This document shows positions 1-6,332 of a stretch of 7,156 bases of DNA, in pieces. Numbering within the stretch: the first letter of the stretch is position 1; each line of letters starts with the position of its first letter. The notes below the pieces were generated by a model, which saw only the letters and a program-made list of their open reading frames with translations, did not search any database and was not told where the DNA came from. The position numbers were made by a program, and so were the translations under genes. This DNA is from Haloarculaceae archaeon. Lineage in GTDB: Archaea; Halobacteriota; Halobacteria; Halobacteriales; Haloarculaceae. The stretch spans positions 1 to 7,156 of the forward strand of contig JAHENN010000153.1 of the NCBI GenBank assembly GCA_018609665.1, in the 5' to 3' direction.

Positions 1-468
1 AGCACCGGCCTGCCGGCCGTCGCAGTCGGCCTCGCGCTCGGGGCCGGCATCGCCGTCGCGAACACGGCGGCCGCAGGCCTCGCCGACGCCGTCGACGCCG
101 ACCCGAGCCGCGAGCTGCGGGCGCTGCTGGCGCCGGACTCCGCCGGCGGCTGGGTCGTCCTCCTGGGGGTCGTGCTGCCGGTCATCGCGGCCTTCGAGGA
201 GCTGCTGTTCCGGGCGGCGCTCGTCGGCGGCTTCGCCGCCGGCTTCGGCGTCTCGCCGTGGCTGCTGGCCGTCGCCTCGTCGGTCGCCTTCGCCACCGGC
301 CACGGCGCACAGGGCCGGCTCGGCGTCGTCGTCACCGGCCTGCTCGGGTTCGTCCTCGCGGCGGCGTTCGTCCTCACGGAGAGCCTGCTGGCGGTCGTCG
401 TCGCCCACTACGTCGTCAACGCCGTCGAGTTCGGCCTCGCGGAGGGGCTCGGCTGGGAGCCGTTCTGA
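1..468 (+). CDS. CPBP-family intramembrane metalloprotease (CAAX protease/Abi type), 3' part
   Basis: Frame 1 is open from the window edge and encodes the last 155 residues of a hydrophobic membrane protein; the start lies outside the window. Three CPBP (Abi/CAAX protease) motifs are visible. The first is the Glu pair with Arg in FEELLFR (Glu codons 196-201, Arg 211-213). The second is F-x3-H in FATGH (His 301-303). The third is H-x3-N in HYVVN (His 406-408). In this family these residues bind the metal and catalyse cleavage within the membrane. The rest reads as Ala/Val/Leu-rich transmembrane helices. In prokaryotes the family ranges from prenyl-protein-like processing to bacteriocin immunity, and the substrate here cannot be told. 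The C-terminus is short and ends soon after the third motif. The gene converges on the next one with a single base between the stops. Confidence 0.88.
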   Translation, partial: STGLPAVAVGLALGAGIAVANTAAAGLADAVDADPSRELRALLAPDSAGGWVVLLGVVLPVIAAFEELLFRAALVGGFAAGFGVSPWLLAVASSVAFATGHGAQGRLGVVVTGLLGFVLAAAFVLTESLLAVVVAHYVVNAVEFGLAEGLGWEPF

Positions 469-469
469 G

Positions 470-1486
470 CTACTCCCGGGCCATCGACTCGACGGTGTCG
501 AAGCCGTCGACGAGCTTCTGCAGGCCGGCGACGAGCCGCTCGGCGTCCTCGCCGTCGACCCGCTCGGCGACCGACAGCAGCGACTCGGCGTGGTCGTTCA
601 TCTCCGCGACGGCGTCGGCCACCGCCGCGAGGTCGGTCTCCCGCTCCTCGACGGCGGTCTCGAGCCGCTTGCGCTCGGTGACGTCACGGAAGTACACCGA
701 CAGCCCGCCGTCGGCCGGGAACGCCCGCACGTCGAACCACGTCCCGTAGGGCTCGTAGTGCGTCTCCAGCTCGACGCTGGTGTCGTCGGCCAGGGCGCGT
801 TCGAACTCGGTCTGCAGCGGCGAGTCGACGGCCCCGGGGAGGACGTCCCACAGCCGCTCGCCGAGCAGCCGCTCGCGGCCGTCCTCCAGCAGCACCGCGG
901 CGTCCTCGTCGAGGTAGGTGATGCAGAACTCCTCGTCGAGCCCGAGGTAGCCGTCGGCGACGCGGTCGTGGATGCGCTGGAGATGCCGGACGGCGTCCTC
1001 GGCGGCCTCCTGGGCCCGCCGCTCGGCGACGGCGTTCTTGATGCGGTTCGACAGCAGCGTCAGCTGCTCGTCGCCGAGATCCTTCTGGAGGTAGTCGGTG
1101 ACGTCGGCGTCGATCGCCCGGCTGGCGATGTCCTCCGACCCCTTCGAGGTGAAGAGGATGAAGGGGATGTTCGGCTCCAGCTCGCGACACCGCCGCAGCA
1201 GCTCCAGCCCGTCGCTGCCCGGCATCTTGTAGTCGCTGACGACGCAGTCGACGTCGAGCTGTTCGAGGCGGTCGACGGCCTCCGTCGCGTTGCTGGCCGT
1301 GACGAGCTCGAGGTCGTCGAGGTCCTCCTCGAGGTTCGACGCCAGCACCGACAGCAGCTGGCGCTCGTCGTCGACGAAGAGGATCGTGAGGTCCTCGACC
1401 TCTCCGGGCGCCGTCGCGGCATCCAGGTCGACGATGCCGCCGCCCGCGGGGCCCGCCGTCGGCCCCGTCCCGCCGTTCCGTGCCAT
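470..1486 (-). CDS. Receiver-PAS signalling protein without a kinase domain
   Basis: This encodes 338 residues. A Gly/Pro-rich leader (about 1-30) precedes a canonical CheY-like receiver (about 33-150). The receiver has the acidic pair D39/D40, phosphoacceptor D85 in VSDYKMPGSDG, T113 in FTSKGSE and the conserved Lys K135. A helical linker (about 145-170) leads to a PAS domain (about 170-270) ending in RDVTERKRLE, the usual end of haloarchaeal PAS domains. A helical tail (276-338) follows. No HisKA H-box or HATPase motif and no DNA-binding domain are visible. It probably receives phosphate from a histidine kinase encoded elsewhere and passes the signal on by protein contact. Many haloarchaeal relatives carry a kinase after the PAS, so this may be a shortened form. 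The ATG at 1486 fits a leaderless transcript from a TATA-like box about 24 bases upstream. Confidence 0.85.
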   Translation of the reverse strand: MARNGGTGPTAGPAGGGIVDLDAATAPGEVEDLTILFVDDERQLLSVLASNLEEDLDDLELVTASNATEAVDRLEQLDVDCVVSDYKMPGSDGLELLRRCRELEPNIPFILFTSKGSEDIASRAIDADVTDYLQKDLGDEQLTLLSNRIKNAVAERRAQEAAEDAVRHLQRIHDRVADGYLGLDEEFCITYLDEDAAVLLEDGRERLLGERLWDVLPGAVDSPLQTEFERALADDTSVELETHYEPYGTWFDVRAFPADGGLSVYFRDVTERKRLETAVEERETDLAAVADAVAEMNDHAESLLSVAERVDGEDAERLVAGLQKLVDGFDTVESMARE

Positions 1487-1506
1487 AGCTCGTGATATAC
1501 TACCGA

Positions 1507-1514
1507 TACGTAAA
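1507..1514 (-). promoter_or_regulatory. Putative TATA box for the receiver-PAS gene
   Basis: On the minus strand this reads TTTACGTA, centred about 24-25 bases before the ATG at 1486. That is the spacing expected for a leaderless haloarchaeal transcript starting at or next to the start codon. It lies in a small AT-rich island (1493-1516) within very GC-rich DNA. The TATAC-like sequence at 1495-1500 on the plus strand could serve the divergent gene, with a leader of about 60 bases. Neither is tested. Confidence 0.4.
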
Positions 1515-1569
1515 GAGATGTCCCCCGTTCTGCCTCTCGAGGCGTCGACACGCCCAAGCCTCCGGCGGC

Positions 1570-1575
1570 GGTGGT
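1570..1575 (+). promoter_or_regulatory. Possible Shine-Dalgarno site deciding the AIR-synthase-like start
   Basis: GGTGGT lies six bases before the ATG at 1582 and resembles part of the archaeal GGAGGTGATC complement. The reading frame is open upstream to an ATG at 1492, but the 30 extra residues are Arg/Cys/Gly-rich, unlike a haloarchaeal protein, and overlap the divergent promoter island. The start at 1582 is therefore preferred. Confidence 0.35.
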
Positions 1576-1581
1576 GTCGGC

Positions 1582-2592
1582 ATGGACACCGGCAAGATCT
1601 CCCGGGCGTTCTTCGCCGAGCGCATCGCGCCGAACCTCGGGGCCGACCGCGACGACGTCGCCGTCGGCCCGAAACACGGCGTCGACTTCGGCATCCTCGA
1701 GGTCGGCGGCCGGGCGGTCGTGGCCGCGACGGACCCCATCTCCGTGCTGCCGGACCTCGGCTGGGCGCGCGCGGGACGGTTCGCCGTCGACGTCGTGCTG
1801 GCCGACGTCGCCGTCTCCGGGGTTCCGCCCTCCCACCTGACGATCTCCTTCTCGCTGCCGCCCGAGATGACCGACGACGAGTTCGGCCGCCTGTGGGACG
1901 CCGTCGACGCCGAGTGCCGCGACCTCGGCGTCGCGATCACGACGGGCCACACCGCCCGCTACCCGGGGGCGTCGTACCCGTGGGTCGGCGCGGCGACGGC
2001 GATGGCCGTCGGCGACCACGACGACGTCGTCCGCCCCGACGGCGCCCGGCCGGGCGACGACCTGCTGGTGACGAAGGGTCCCGCCGTCGAGGCCGTCGGC
2101 CTGCTGTCGACGCTGTTCCCCGACGCGGTGCCGCTGTCCGGCGACGCCCTCGAGACCGCACAGGCCCGGCTGGCGGAGGCGACCTGCGTCCGGGACGCCG
2201 CCGCGGCCGCGGCGGCCGGCGAGGTGACGGCGATGCACGACGCCACCGAGGGCGGCCTGCTCGGGGCGCTCCACGAGACGAGCGACGCGGCGGGCGTCGG
2301 CCTCGCGGTCGACGCCGACGCCGTCCCGCTGCGGCCGGGCGTCGAGCGCGCCTGCGAGGCGCTGGAGATGGACCCCTGGCGGGCGACCACCTCGGGGACG
2401 CTCCTGATAGCGGTCGACCCCGCCGACACCGACGCCGTCGTCGCGGCGCTGGAGGCGCGTGACACGCCGGTCGGCGTCGCCGGGCGCGTCGAGGCGGGGT
2501 CGGGCGTCCGCGTCGACGGCGCCGCCGTCGAGGAGCCGGACGGCGACGCCTCCTGGCCGGTCTACGAGCGGCTGCTGGCGGCCTCCCCGTAG
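1582..2592 (+). CDS. AIR synthase-related protein (PurM/HypE/ThiL/SelD superfamily)
   Basis: This encodes 336 residues from the ATG at 1582. The fold is suggested by an N-terminal half with the nucleotide/metal-site-like ATDPIS (D51), followed by DVVLADVAVSGVPP (70-83) and TTGHTARYPG (120-129). These correspond to the D-x-F/P, N/D-D-x-A-x-x-G and GG-H-T segments of AIR synthase-like ATP-binding domains. The C-terminal half has MHDATEGGLLGAL (from residue 218), the counterpart of the D-P/A-T-x-GG-L motif of HypE. Members bind ATP and phosphorylate or activate a carboxamide, thiamine phosphate or selenide. HypE proper ends in a conserved PRIC-like Cys that accepts a carbamoyl group. This protein ends LLAASP with no Cys, and no hydrogenase gene is nearby, so a hydrogenase role is unlikely. 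The substrate is unknown. The stop directly abuts the stop of the next, convergent gene. Confidence 0.82.
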   Translation: MDTGKISRAFFAERIAPNLGADRDDVAVGPKHGVDFGILEVGGRAVVAATDPISVLPDLGWARAGRFAVDVVLADVAVSGVPPSHLTISFSLPPEMTDDEFGRLWDAVDAECRDLGVAITTGHTARYPGASYPWVGAATAMAVGDHDDVVRPDGARPGDDLLVTKGPAVEAVGLLSTLFPDAVPLSGDALETAQARLAEATCVRDAAAAAAAGEVTAMHDATEGGLLGALHETSDAAGVGLAVDADAVPLRPGVERACEALEMDPWRATTSGTLLIAVDPADTDAVVAALEARDTPVGVAGRVEAGSGVRVDGAAVEEPDGDASWPVYERLLAASP

Positions 2593-3057
2593 CTACAGCC
2601 CCTCCAGCGACCGGAGCCGCTGTTCGACCGGCGGCGGCGCGGCGCTGGGGCCGTCCCGGACCCGGTGGTCGGGCACCACGAGCGGCGCGGGGTTCTCCGC
2701 CAGGGCCGTCCGGACGAGCTGGCGGCCCTCGTCGTCGTCGCCGACTCCGGATGTCATCGTCGCCAGCTCAGAGACCGAGATCTGGTCGCCGTACGGCACC
2801 TCGCGGACCTCCTCGAGGACGTCCCGCCGGTCGGTCGGCATCGTCATCGCGACGTCGACGTCGGAGAGGTCCGCCGAGGCGCCCTCGAGGTACGCCTCGA
2901 CGCGGTCCAGAAGCGGCAGCTCGGCGTCGGCGTCCGCCTCGGGGGTCGTCGGGAACTCAACCGAGAGGACGCGACTGCCGGCGACGCCGACCTGGACGTA
3001 CCGGTCCAGGTACGCGGACTCGCGGGCGTAGATGCCAGCCTCGGGCTCGCTGCTCAT
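2593..3057 (-). CDS. MGMT/alkyltransferase-like (ATL) protein lacking the active-site Cys
   Basis: This encodes 154 residues. The C-terminal half matches the DNA-binding domain of O6-alkylguanine-DNA alkyltransferases: REVPYGDQISVSELA (85-99) is the usual V-P-x-G-x-x-x-x-x-x-x-I/L-A helix-turn-helix entry, and GRQLVRTALAENP (111-123) matches the recognition helix and the A-x-x-x-N-P segment. It then reads PLVVPDHRV (125-133), where true MGMT has I-P-C-H-R-V, so the alkyl-accepting Cys is Asp130 (codon 2668-2670). A one-step dealkylase is therefore not expected. Known alkyltransferase-like proteins also replace this Cys (usually with Trp or Ala), bind alkylated bases and flag them for nucleotide excision repair. 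The N-terminal 80 residues are acidic and only loosely resemble the MGMT N-domain. The ATG at 3057 has no strong Shine-Dalgarno site. Family assignment is good; a role in damage recognition is inference. Confidence 0.78.
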   Translation of the reverse strand: MSSEPEAGIYARESAYLDRYVQVGVAGSRVLSVEFPTTPEADADAELPLLDRVEAYLEGASADLSDVDVAMTMPTDRRDVLEEVREVPYGDQISVSELATMTSGVGDDDEGRQLVRTALAENPAPLVVPDHRVRDGPSAAPPPVEQRLRSLEGL

Positions 3058-3155
3058 GGGGGAACTGGTGGCGGTACGGGCTTGAAACTTGAGGACGCTC
3101 CGAACGGTAGCGCGCGAACAGTGTGTAGCGACAGGGGTCGATACGTCGAACGCCC

Positions 3156-3178
3156 TCGCGGCGCTCGGGGCGCCGCGA
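3156..3178. repeat. Perfect inverted repeat, 9-base arms
   Basis: TCGCGGCGC (3156-3164) and GCGCCGCGA (3170-3178) are exact reverse complements around a 5-base spacer, giving a strong GC hairpin. Confidence 0.7.
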
Positions 3179-3247
3179 CCCGCGCTGCGCGCCTCGATCG
3201 CTCCGCTCCCTGCGGCGTCCTCGCGTGGCGCGACCGCGCGAGCGAGC

Positions 3248-3268
3248 CGAGGGACCGCCGGTCCCTCG
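3248..3268. repeat. Perfect inverted repeat, 10-base arms
   Basis: CGAGGGACCG (3248-3257) and CGGTCCCTCG (3259-3268) are exact reverse complements with one central base. This is nearly a perfect palindrome and could be a dimeric protein site or the core of a dispersed palindromic repeat. Confidence 0.75.
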
Positions 3269-3344
3269 CGGCCCGGTCACGACCCCCTGCGGTCGTCGTC
3301 CGGCGTTCGCCCCACCCCGTTCGGCTCACCGTCGCCGGGGCACC

Positions 3345-3361
3345 GCCGAGCGTCGCTCGGC
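3345..3361. repeat. Perfect inverted repeat, 8-base arms
   Basis: GCCGAGCG (3345-3352) and CGCTCGGC (3354-3361) are exact reverse complements with one central base. Its right arm shares bases 3356-3361 with the next repeat, so the two hairpins are mutually exclusive. Confidence 0.7.
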
Positions 3362-3387
3362 CGTTCCTGGCGGGCTGAACGGCCGAG
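3356..3387. repeat. Perfect inverted repeat, 11-base arms, near the GMC gene's 3' end
   Basis: CTCGGCCGTTC (3356-3366) and GAACGGCCGAG (3377-3387) are exact reverse complements with a 10-base loop. It lies 52 bases past the GMC stop codon on the minus strand, so in RNA it could be a 3' stem-loop that protects the operon transcript or pauses polymerase. There is no T-tract after it. Confidence 0.7.
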
Positions 3388-3438
3388 GGCGTTCGACGCG
3401 TTCACCGTCCTGCCGTCGCCTGTGGCCCGGCACCGTCA

Positions 3439-5229
3439 CTACGACCCGCCGATGGGGTCGACCAGACAGTCGAAGTAGCGGTCGGCGATGCGTTCTGCGG
3501 TCCGCAGCGCCAGCGACTGGCCGGTGTTGGTCGGGTTCGGGCCGCCGACGCCGTTTGCCAGCGCCGAGTGGTCGGCGACGAACAGCCGGTCGACGTCGTA
3601 GGCCTCGCAGGCGGTGTCGACGACCTTCCCCATCGCCATCGTCGAGTGGATGTGGATGGCCGTCGCCGGCGAGTCCGAGCGGTGGACGTGGTCGGCGCCG
3701 GCCGCCTTCAGCACGTTGGAGGCGATCTCCGCGAGTTCGTCCCGCCGCTGGACGTCGCCCTTGCTGGGGACGTAGTTGACCTGCGGGATGGGGCCGTGTT
3801 CGTCCTCGACGCCGTCGACGACGCTGACGCCGTTGCGCTTGTGTGGCCGGTCGTCGGTCACCACGAGGACCGGCAGCGCCTGCCGGTACCGCGAGAGGAA
3901 CCTCTTGAGCTTCGGGCCGGCCAGCCGGCCGATGGTGTCCCACGGCGCCTCGGCGGGGTCGTTCGTGAAGGTGAAGCCGGAGGCGGAGGCGCCGAACCCC
4001 AGGATGGCGGCGATACCGGCGTACGACCCCGTCGTCTGGAGCATGCCGACGCCGGGGTAGTCGAGGCGGGCGGCGATGGTCTGGCCCTCCTGGGGGTCGG
4101 CCGTGGGCTTGCCGACCCGCTCCTCGAGGACCTCCTCCTCCCAGAAGCCCATCACGTTGTCGCCGAAGTGGATGGTCATGCCCTTGCCGACCCACTCGTT
4201 GCGCGGCAGGTCGGCGTTGAGCCACAGCCGGGGCGTCTCGATTGCGCCCGCCGCGAGCACGACGACGCCGGCCGACACCTGCTCGGTGTCGCCGGACCAG
4301 GTGTCGCGGAACTCCACGCCCGTCGCCTCGGGGTTGCCGCCCAGCGAGCGGTCGACCAGCACGTCGGTCACGAACGCGTTCGGCCGGATCGTGACGTTGC
4401 CCGTCTTCAGCGCCTCGGGCACGACGCCGATGGCCGAGGTGCGCTTGGCCTTCTCCTCGTACGGCGCCCCCAGCGGGTGGGGGTTGCCGGACAGCTCCGT
4501 CGTCGCCAGGGTGTGGCCCTCGACGGGGTCGACGGCGTCCGGGTCGGCGGGATGCCGGAAGTTCCCGTCGTACGGCCGCGACAGCGTGCCGTCGCCGCGG
4601 CGCTCGACCCGGAGCTTCTCGTCGGGCCCCCAGATGGCGTTCGGCTGGGGCCGGTAGCCCGCCGCCGTGACGTTTTTATTGTCGACGAGGTCGTACCCCC
4701 GTTCCTCGGCGCCCTGGAAGAACAGCTCCTCCTTCGCCGTGACCGGTGCCGGCTGGATGTCCAGCAGTTCCTCCATCCGGCGGTAGTACGGCAGGAGGTC
4801 CTCGTAGCCGAACGAGTCCGGCCAGTGGGGCTGCTCGTCGATGGCCGCGGGGTAGGCCCGCGGGTGGTTGCCGGTGTAAATCAGCGTCGTCCCGCCGACG
4901 CCGGCCGCCTGGATGGTGATGCCCGACTGCGGGAACTTCCGGAGCCAGAAGCCCCGCTCGTGGTCGGCAGGCCCGAAGATGAGCTTCTGTATCATCTCCA
5001 GCTCGCGGGTGGTGAACTGCTCGTCGAGCAGCTCTCCCGACAGGTCGGCGGGGTCGCTGGAGCTCTCGCCGCCCGGTTCCTCGGTCGGCCGCTCCCACTG
5101 CTCGTTGCCGTAGAACGGCCCCGCCTCGAGCACGAGCACGTCCAGCCCGAGCTGGCCCAGCCGCCACGCCGCGACCGGGCCGTCGCCGCCGGCGCCGACG
5201 ATCACGACGTCGTAGTCGGTGTGGCTCAT
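3439..5229 (-). CDS. GMC-family FAD oxidoreductase (gluconate 2-dehydrogenase large-subunit type)
   Basis: This encodes 596 residues, a normal GMC length. The N-terminus has the FAD-binding Rossmann motif VVIVGAGGDG (G12, G14, G17) with E35 in LVLEAG for the adenosine ribose. GVGGTTLIYTGNHPR (about 110-124) matches the flavin-binding GMC signature region. VVVLAAGAIETPRLW is the second GMC signature (A-G-x-x-x-T-P). Near the C-terminus HIHSTMAMG supplies the likely catalytic H526, and GPNPTNTGQSLALRTAERIA supplies N565, giving the His/Asn active-site pair. The enzyme should oxidise an alcohol or sugar-type hydroxyl and reduce FAD; the substrate is not evident. It has no signal peptide or membrane helix. 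Its ATG overlaps the TGA of the upstream Tat-signal gene by four bases, so translation is probably coupled and the two proteins form a complex. The Tat partner probably exports both together. Confidence 0.92.
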   Translation of the reverse strand: MSHTDYDVVIVGAGGDGPVAAWRLGQLGLDVLVLEAGPFYGNEQWERPTEEPGGESSSDPADLSGELLDEQFTTRELEMIQKLIFGPADHERGFWLRKFPQSGITIQAAGVGGTTLIYTGNHPRAYPAAIDEQPHWPDSFGYEDLLPYYRRMEELLDIQPAPVTAKEELFFQGAEERGYDLVDNKNVTAAGYRPQPNAIWGPDEKLRVERRGDGTLSRPYDGNFRHPADPDAVDPVEGHTLATTELSGNPHPLGAPYEEKAKRTSAIGVVPEALKTGNVTIRPNAFVTDVLVDRSLGGNPEATGVEFRDTWSGDTEQVSAGVVVLAAGAIETPRLWLNADLPRNEWVGKGMTIHFGDNVMGFWEEEVLEERVGKPTADPQEGQTIAARLDYPGVGMLQTTGSYAGIAAILGFGASASGFTFTNDPAEAPWDTIGRLAGPKLKRFLSRYRQALPVLVVTDDRPHKRNGVSVVDGVEDEHGPIPQVNYVPSKGDVQRRDELAEIASNVLKAAGADHVHRSDSPATAIHIHSTMAMGKVVDTACEAYDVDRLFVADHSALANGVGGPNPTNTGQSLALRTAERIADRYFDCLVDPIGGS

Positions 5230-6332
5230 CGCTCCACCTCCTGGCCGAGCAGCTCCTCGCGGGTCCGCGCGAGCAGGTCTGCGTCGACGTTCTCGCGGGC
5301 GTCCTCGACGGCCTCCTCGGGGCGTCGCACCTCGCCGTCGCCGTCGGCGAACGCCGGCCCGTCCTCGGGCGGCTCGCCGCTGGTGTCGAACGGCTCCTCG
5401 TAGCCGTCGGTGTCGTAGTCGTTGTCGGTAAACTCACCCCGCTCGTAGTAGATGCGGGCGTCCGGCCCGGCGTCGCCGTCCCCGCCGTAGCTCTTCCAGA
5501 CGCGGCCCTCGCCGAGCGAGGCGTCCGGCGCGCCCCAGTAGCCGCGGAAGGCGGCGGCGCCGTCGATGATACCAGGAAAGTCGGTCTGCCGCCAGGACTG
5601 GAGTCGCTCGCCGTCGACGGTCTCGGAGAACTCCCGCTCGCTGGGCGGCTTCGAGATGTCGTCGTACCCCTGCCACTCGCTGTAGTAGATGCCCTCGGTG
5701 AACGCCACCAGCAGCTGCGGGACGAGCGCGCCGGACGACTCCGTCGCCGGGCCGGGGAGCCGGGTCTCCTCGACCTCCCGCTCGTCGAGTAGCGCCAGCG
5801 CCCGGAACCGGTCCCGTCGGGACAGCGAGGCGAAGGTGCCGCCGGCCTCGAAGCGGGTCGGGTCCGGCGCGTCCTCGTTGCCGCCGCGGGCGAGCAGCTC
5901 CGCGGCCGCGGCGTCGCAGACCTTCGCGACCGGCTCCGCCAGCCGCGCGTTCGCCTCGGGGTCCTGCTCGGTGCGGACCTCCTGGGAGATGTCGACCTCG
6001 ACCGGCCCGGCCTCGATCTCCTCCTCGACGCCGACGGCGACGACCAGCTCCGGGGCGTCCCACATCGAGAAGATGGAGTTGGTGACCGCGAGCAGGTAGT
6101 CCTCCAGCCCCACCGCCAGCCCGCCGGGCTCGTGTTCGGGGCCGAACTCGGCCACCAGCTCCGGCGTCTCCGGGAGCACCGCGTCGACGATGGCCCGGAA
6201 CGTCGCCCGGGTCGTCGGGTCGGTCTGCTCGGCCGTCTCGGCGGCCGACGCCGCCGAGGGCAGCGCGGCTGCGGCCCCACCCGCGACGAGTCCCCTGAGG
6301 AGCGACCGTCTGTCGGTACTAAACTCGTCCAT
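5226..6332 (-). CDS. Tat-signal gluconate 2-dehydrogenase subunit 3-like protein
   Basis: This encodes 368 residues from the ATG at 6332. An in-frame ATG at 6362 would add ten residues ahead of the twin-arginine signal and is less likely. The N-terminus is a Tat signal: TDRRSLLRG (R8, R9), a hydrophobic Ala/Gly/Leu stretch (14-25) and SAASA as a likely cleavage site near residue 31, with no lipobox Cys. The mature part resembles the Gluconate_2-dh3 family: FRAIVDAVLPETPE, then FASLSRRDRFRALALLD, then TEGIYYSEWQGYDD. In the family this small subunit pairs with a GMC flavoprotein. At 368 residues it is longer than many family members of about 180-250. The extra length is an acidic insertion (about 90-140) and an Asp/Glu-rich tail. 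It is the first gene of a two-gene operon and probably takes the flavoprotein out as a folded complex. No cytochrome subunit follows. Confidence 0.88.
   Translation of the reverse strand: MDEFSTDRRSLLRGLVAGGAAAALPSAASAAETAEQTDPTTRATFRAIVDAVLPETPELVAEFGPEHEPGGLAVGLEDYLLAVTNSIFSMWDAPELVVAVGVEEEIEAGPVEVDISQEVRTEQDPEANARLAEPVAKVCDAAAAELLARGGNEDAPDPTRFEAGGTFASLSRRDRFRALALLDEREVEETRLPGPATESSGALVPQLLVAFTEGIYYSEWQGYDDISKPPSEREFSETVDGERLQSWRQTDFPGIIDGAAAFRGYWGAPDASLGEGRVWKSYGGDGDAGPDARIYYERGEFTDNDYDTDGYEEPFDTSGEPPEDGPAFADGDGEVRRPEEAVEDARENVDADLLARTREELLGQEVER

Larger units (their letters stand above)
3058..3438. other. Hairpin-rich non-coding spacer
   Basis: These 381 bases lie between two minus-strand genes, after the GMC gene's stop and before the MGMT-like gene's start. 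Open frames here are Arg/Ala/Pro-rich composition artefacts with no recognisable domain. The 3060-3130 part should hold the MGMT-like promoter. The only AT-rich patch is CTTGAAACTTG (3081-3091), about 24-34 bases before the start, a weak TATA candidate. The rest is GC-rich and contains at least four perfect short inverted repeats, listed separately, plus a 6-base one at 3279-3296. No T-run typical of archaeal termination is present on the minus strand. Confidence 0.6.

Noticed and set aside
590..1495. A 301-codon plus-strand frame opposite the receiver-PAS gene
   Set aside because: The opposite strand has complete receiver and PAS motifs; this frame has only GC-driven Val/Leu/Arg content.
1492..1581. 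An upstream ATG extending the AIR-synthase-like protein by 30 residues
   Set aside because: The extension is Arg/Cys/Gly-rich, overlaps the divergent promoter island and would leave no upstream promoter space. The ATG at 1582 starts the family-like sequence.
3156..3387. The repeats in the spacer as a CRISPR array
   Set aside because: The inverted repeats differ from each other in sequence and spacing. There is no direct repeat unit with regular spacers and no cas gene.
3089..3478. Open frames within the hairpin-rich spacer as a small gene
   Set aside because: Frames on both strands give Arg/Ala/Pro-rich translations with no haloarchaeal acidic bias and no promoter-start arrangement; they follow from base composition.
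3568..5403. A 611-codon open frame on the plus strand opposite the GMC gene
   Set aside because: It is the antisense shadow of a clear GMC flavoprotein. High G+C removes stops from the opposite strand, and the translation is Val/Gly/Arg/His-rich with no domain.
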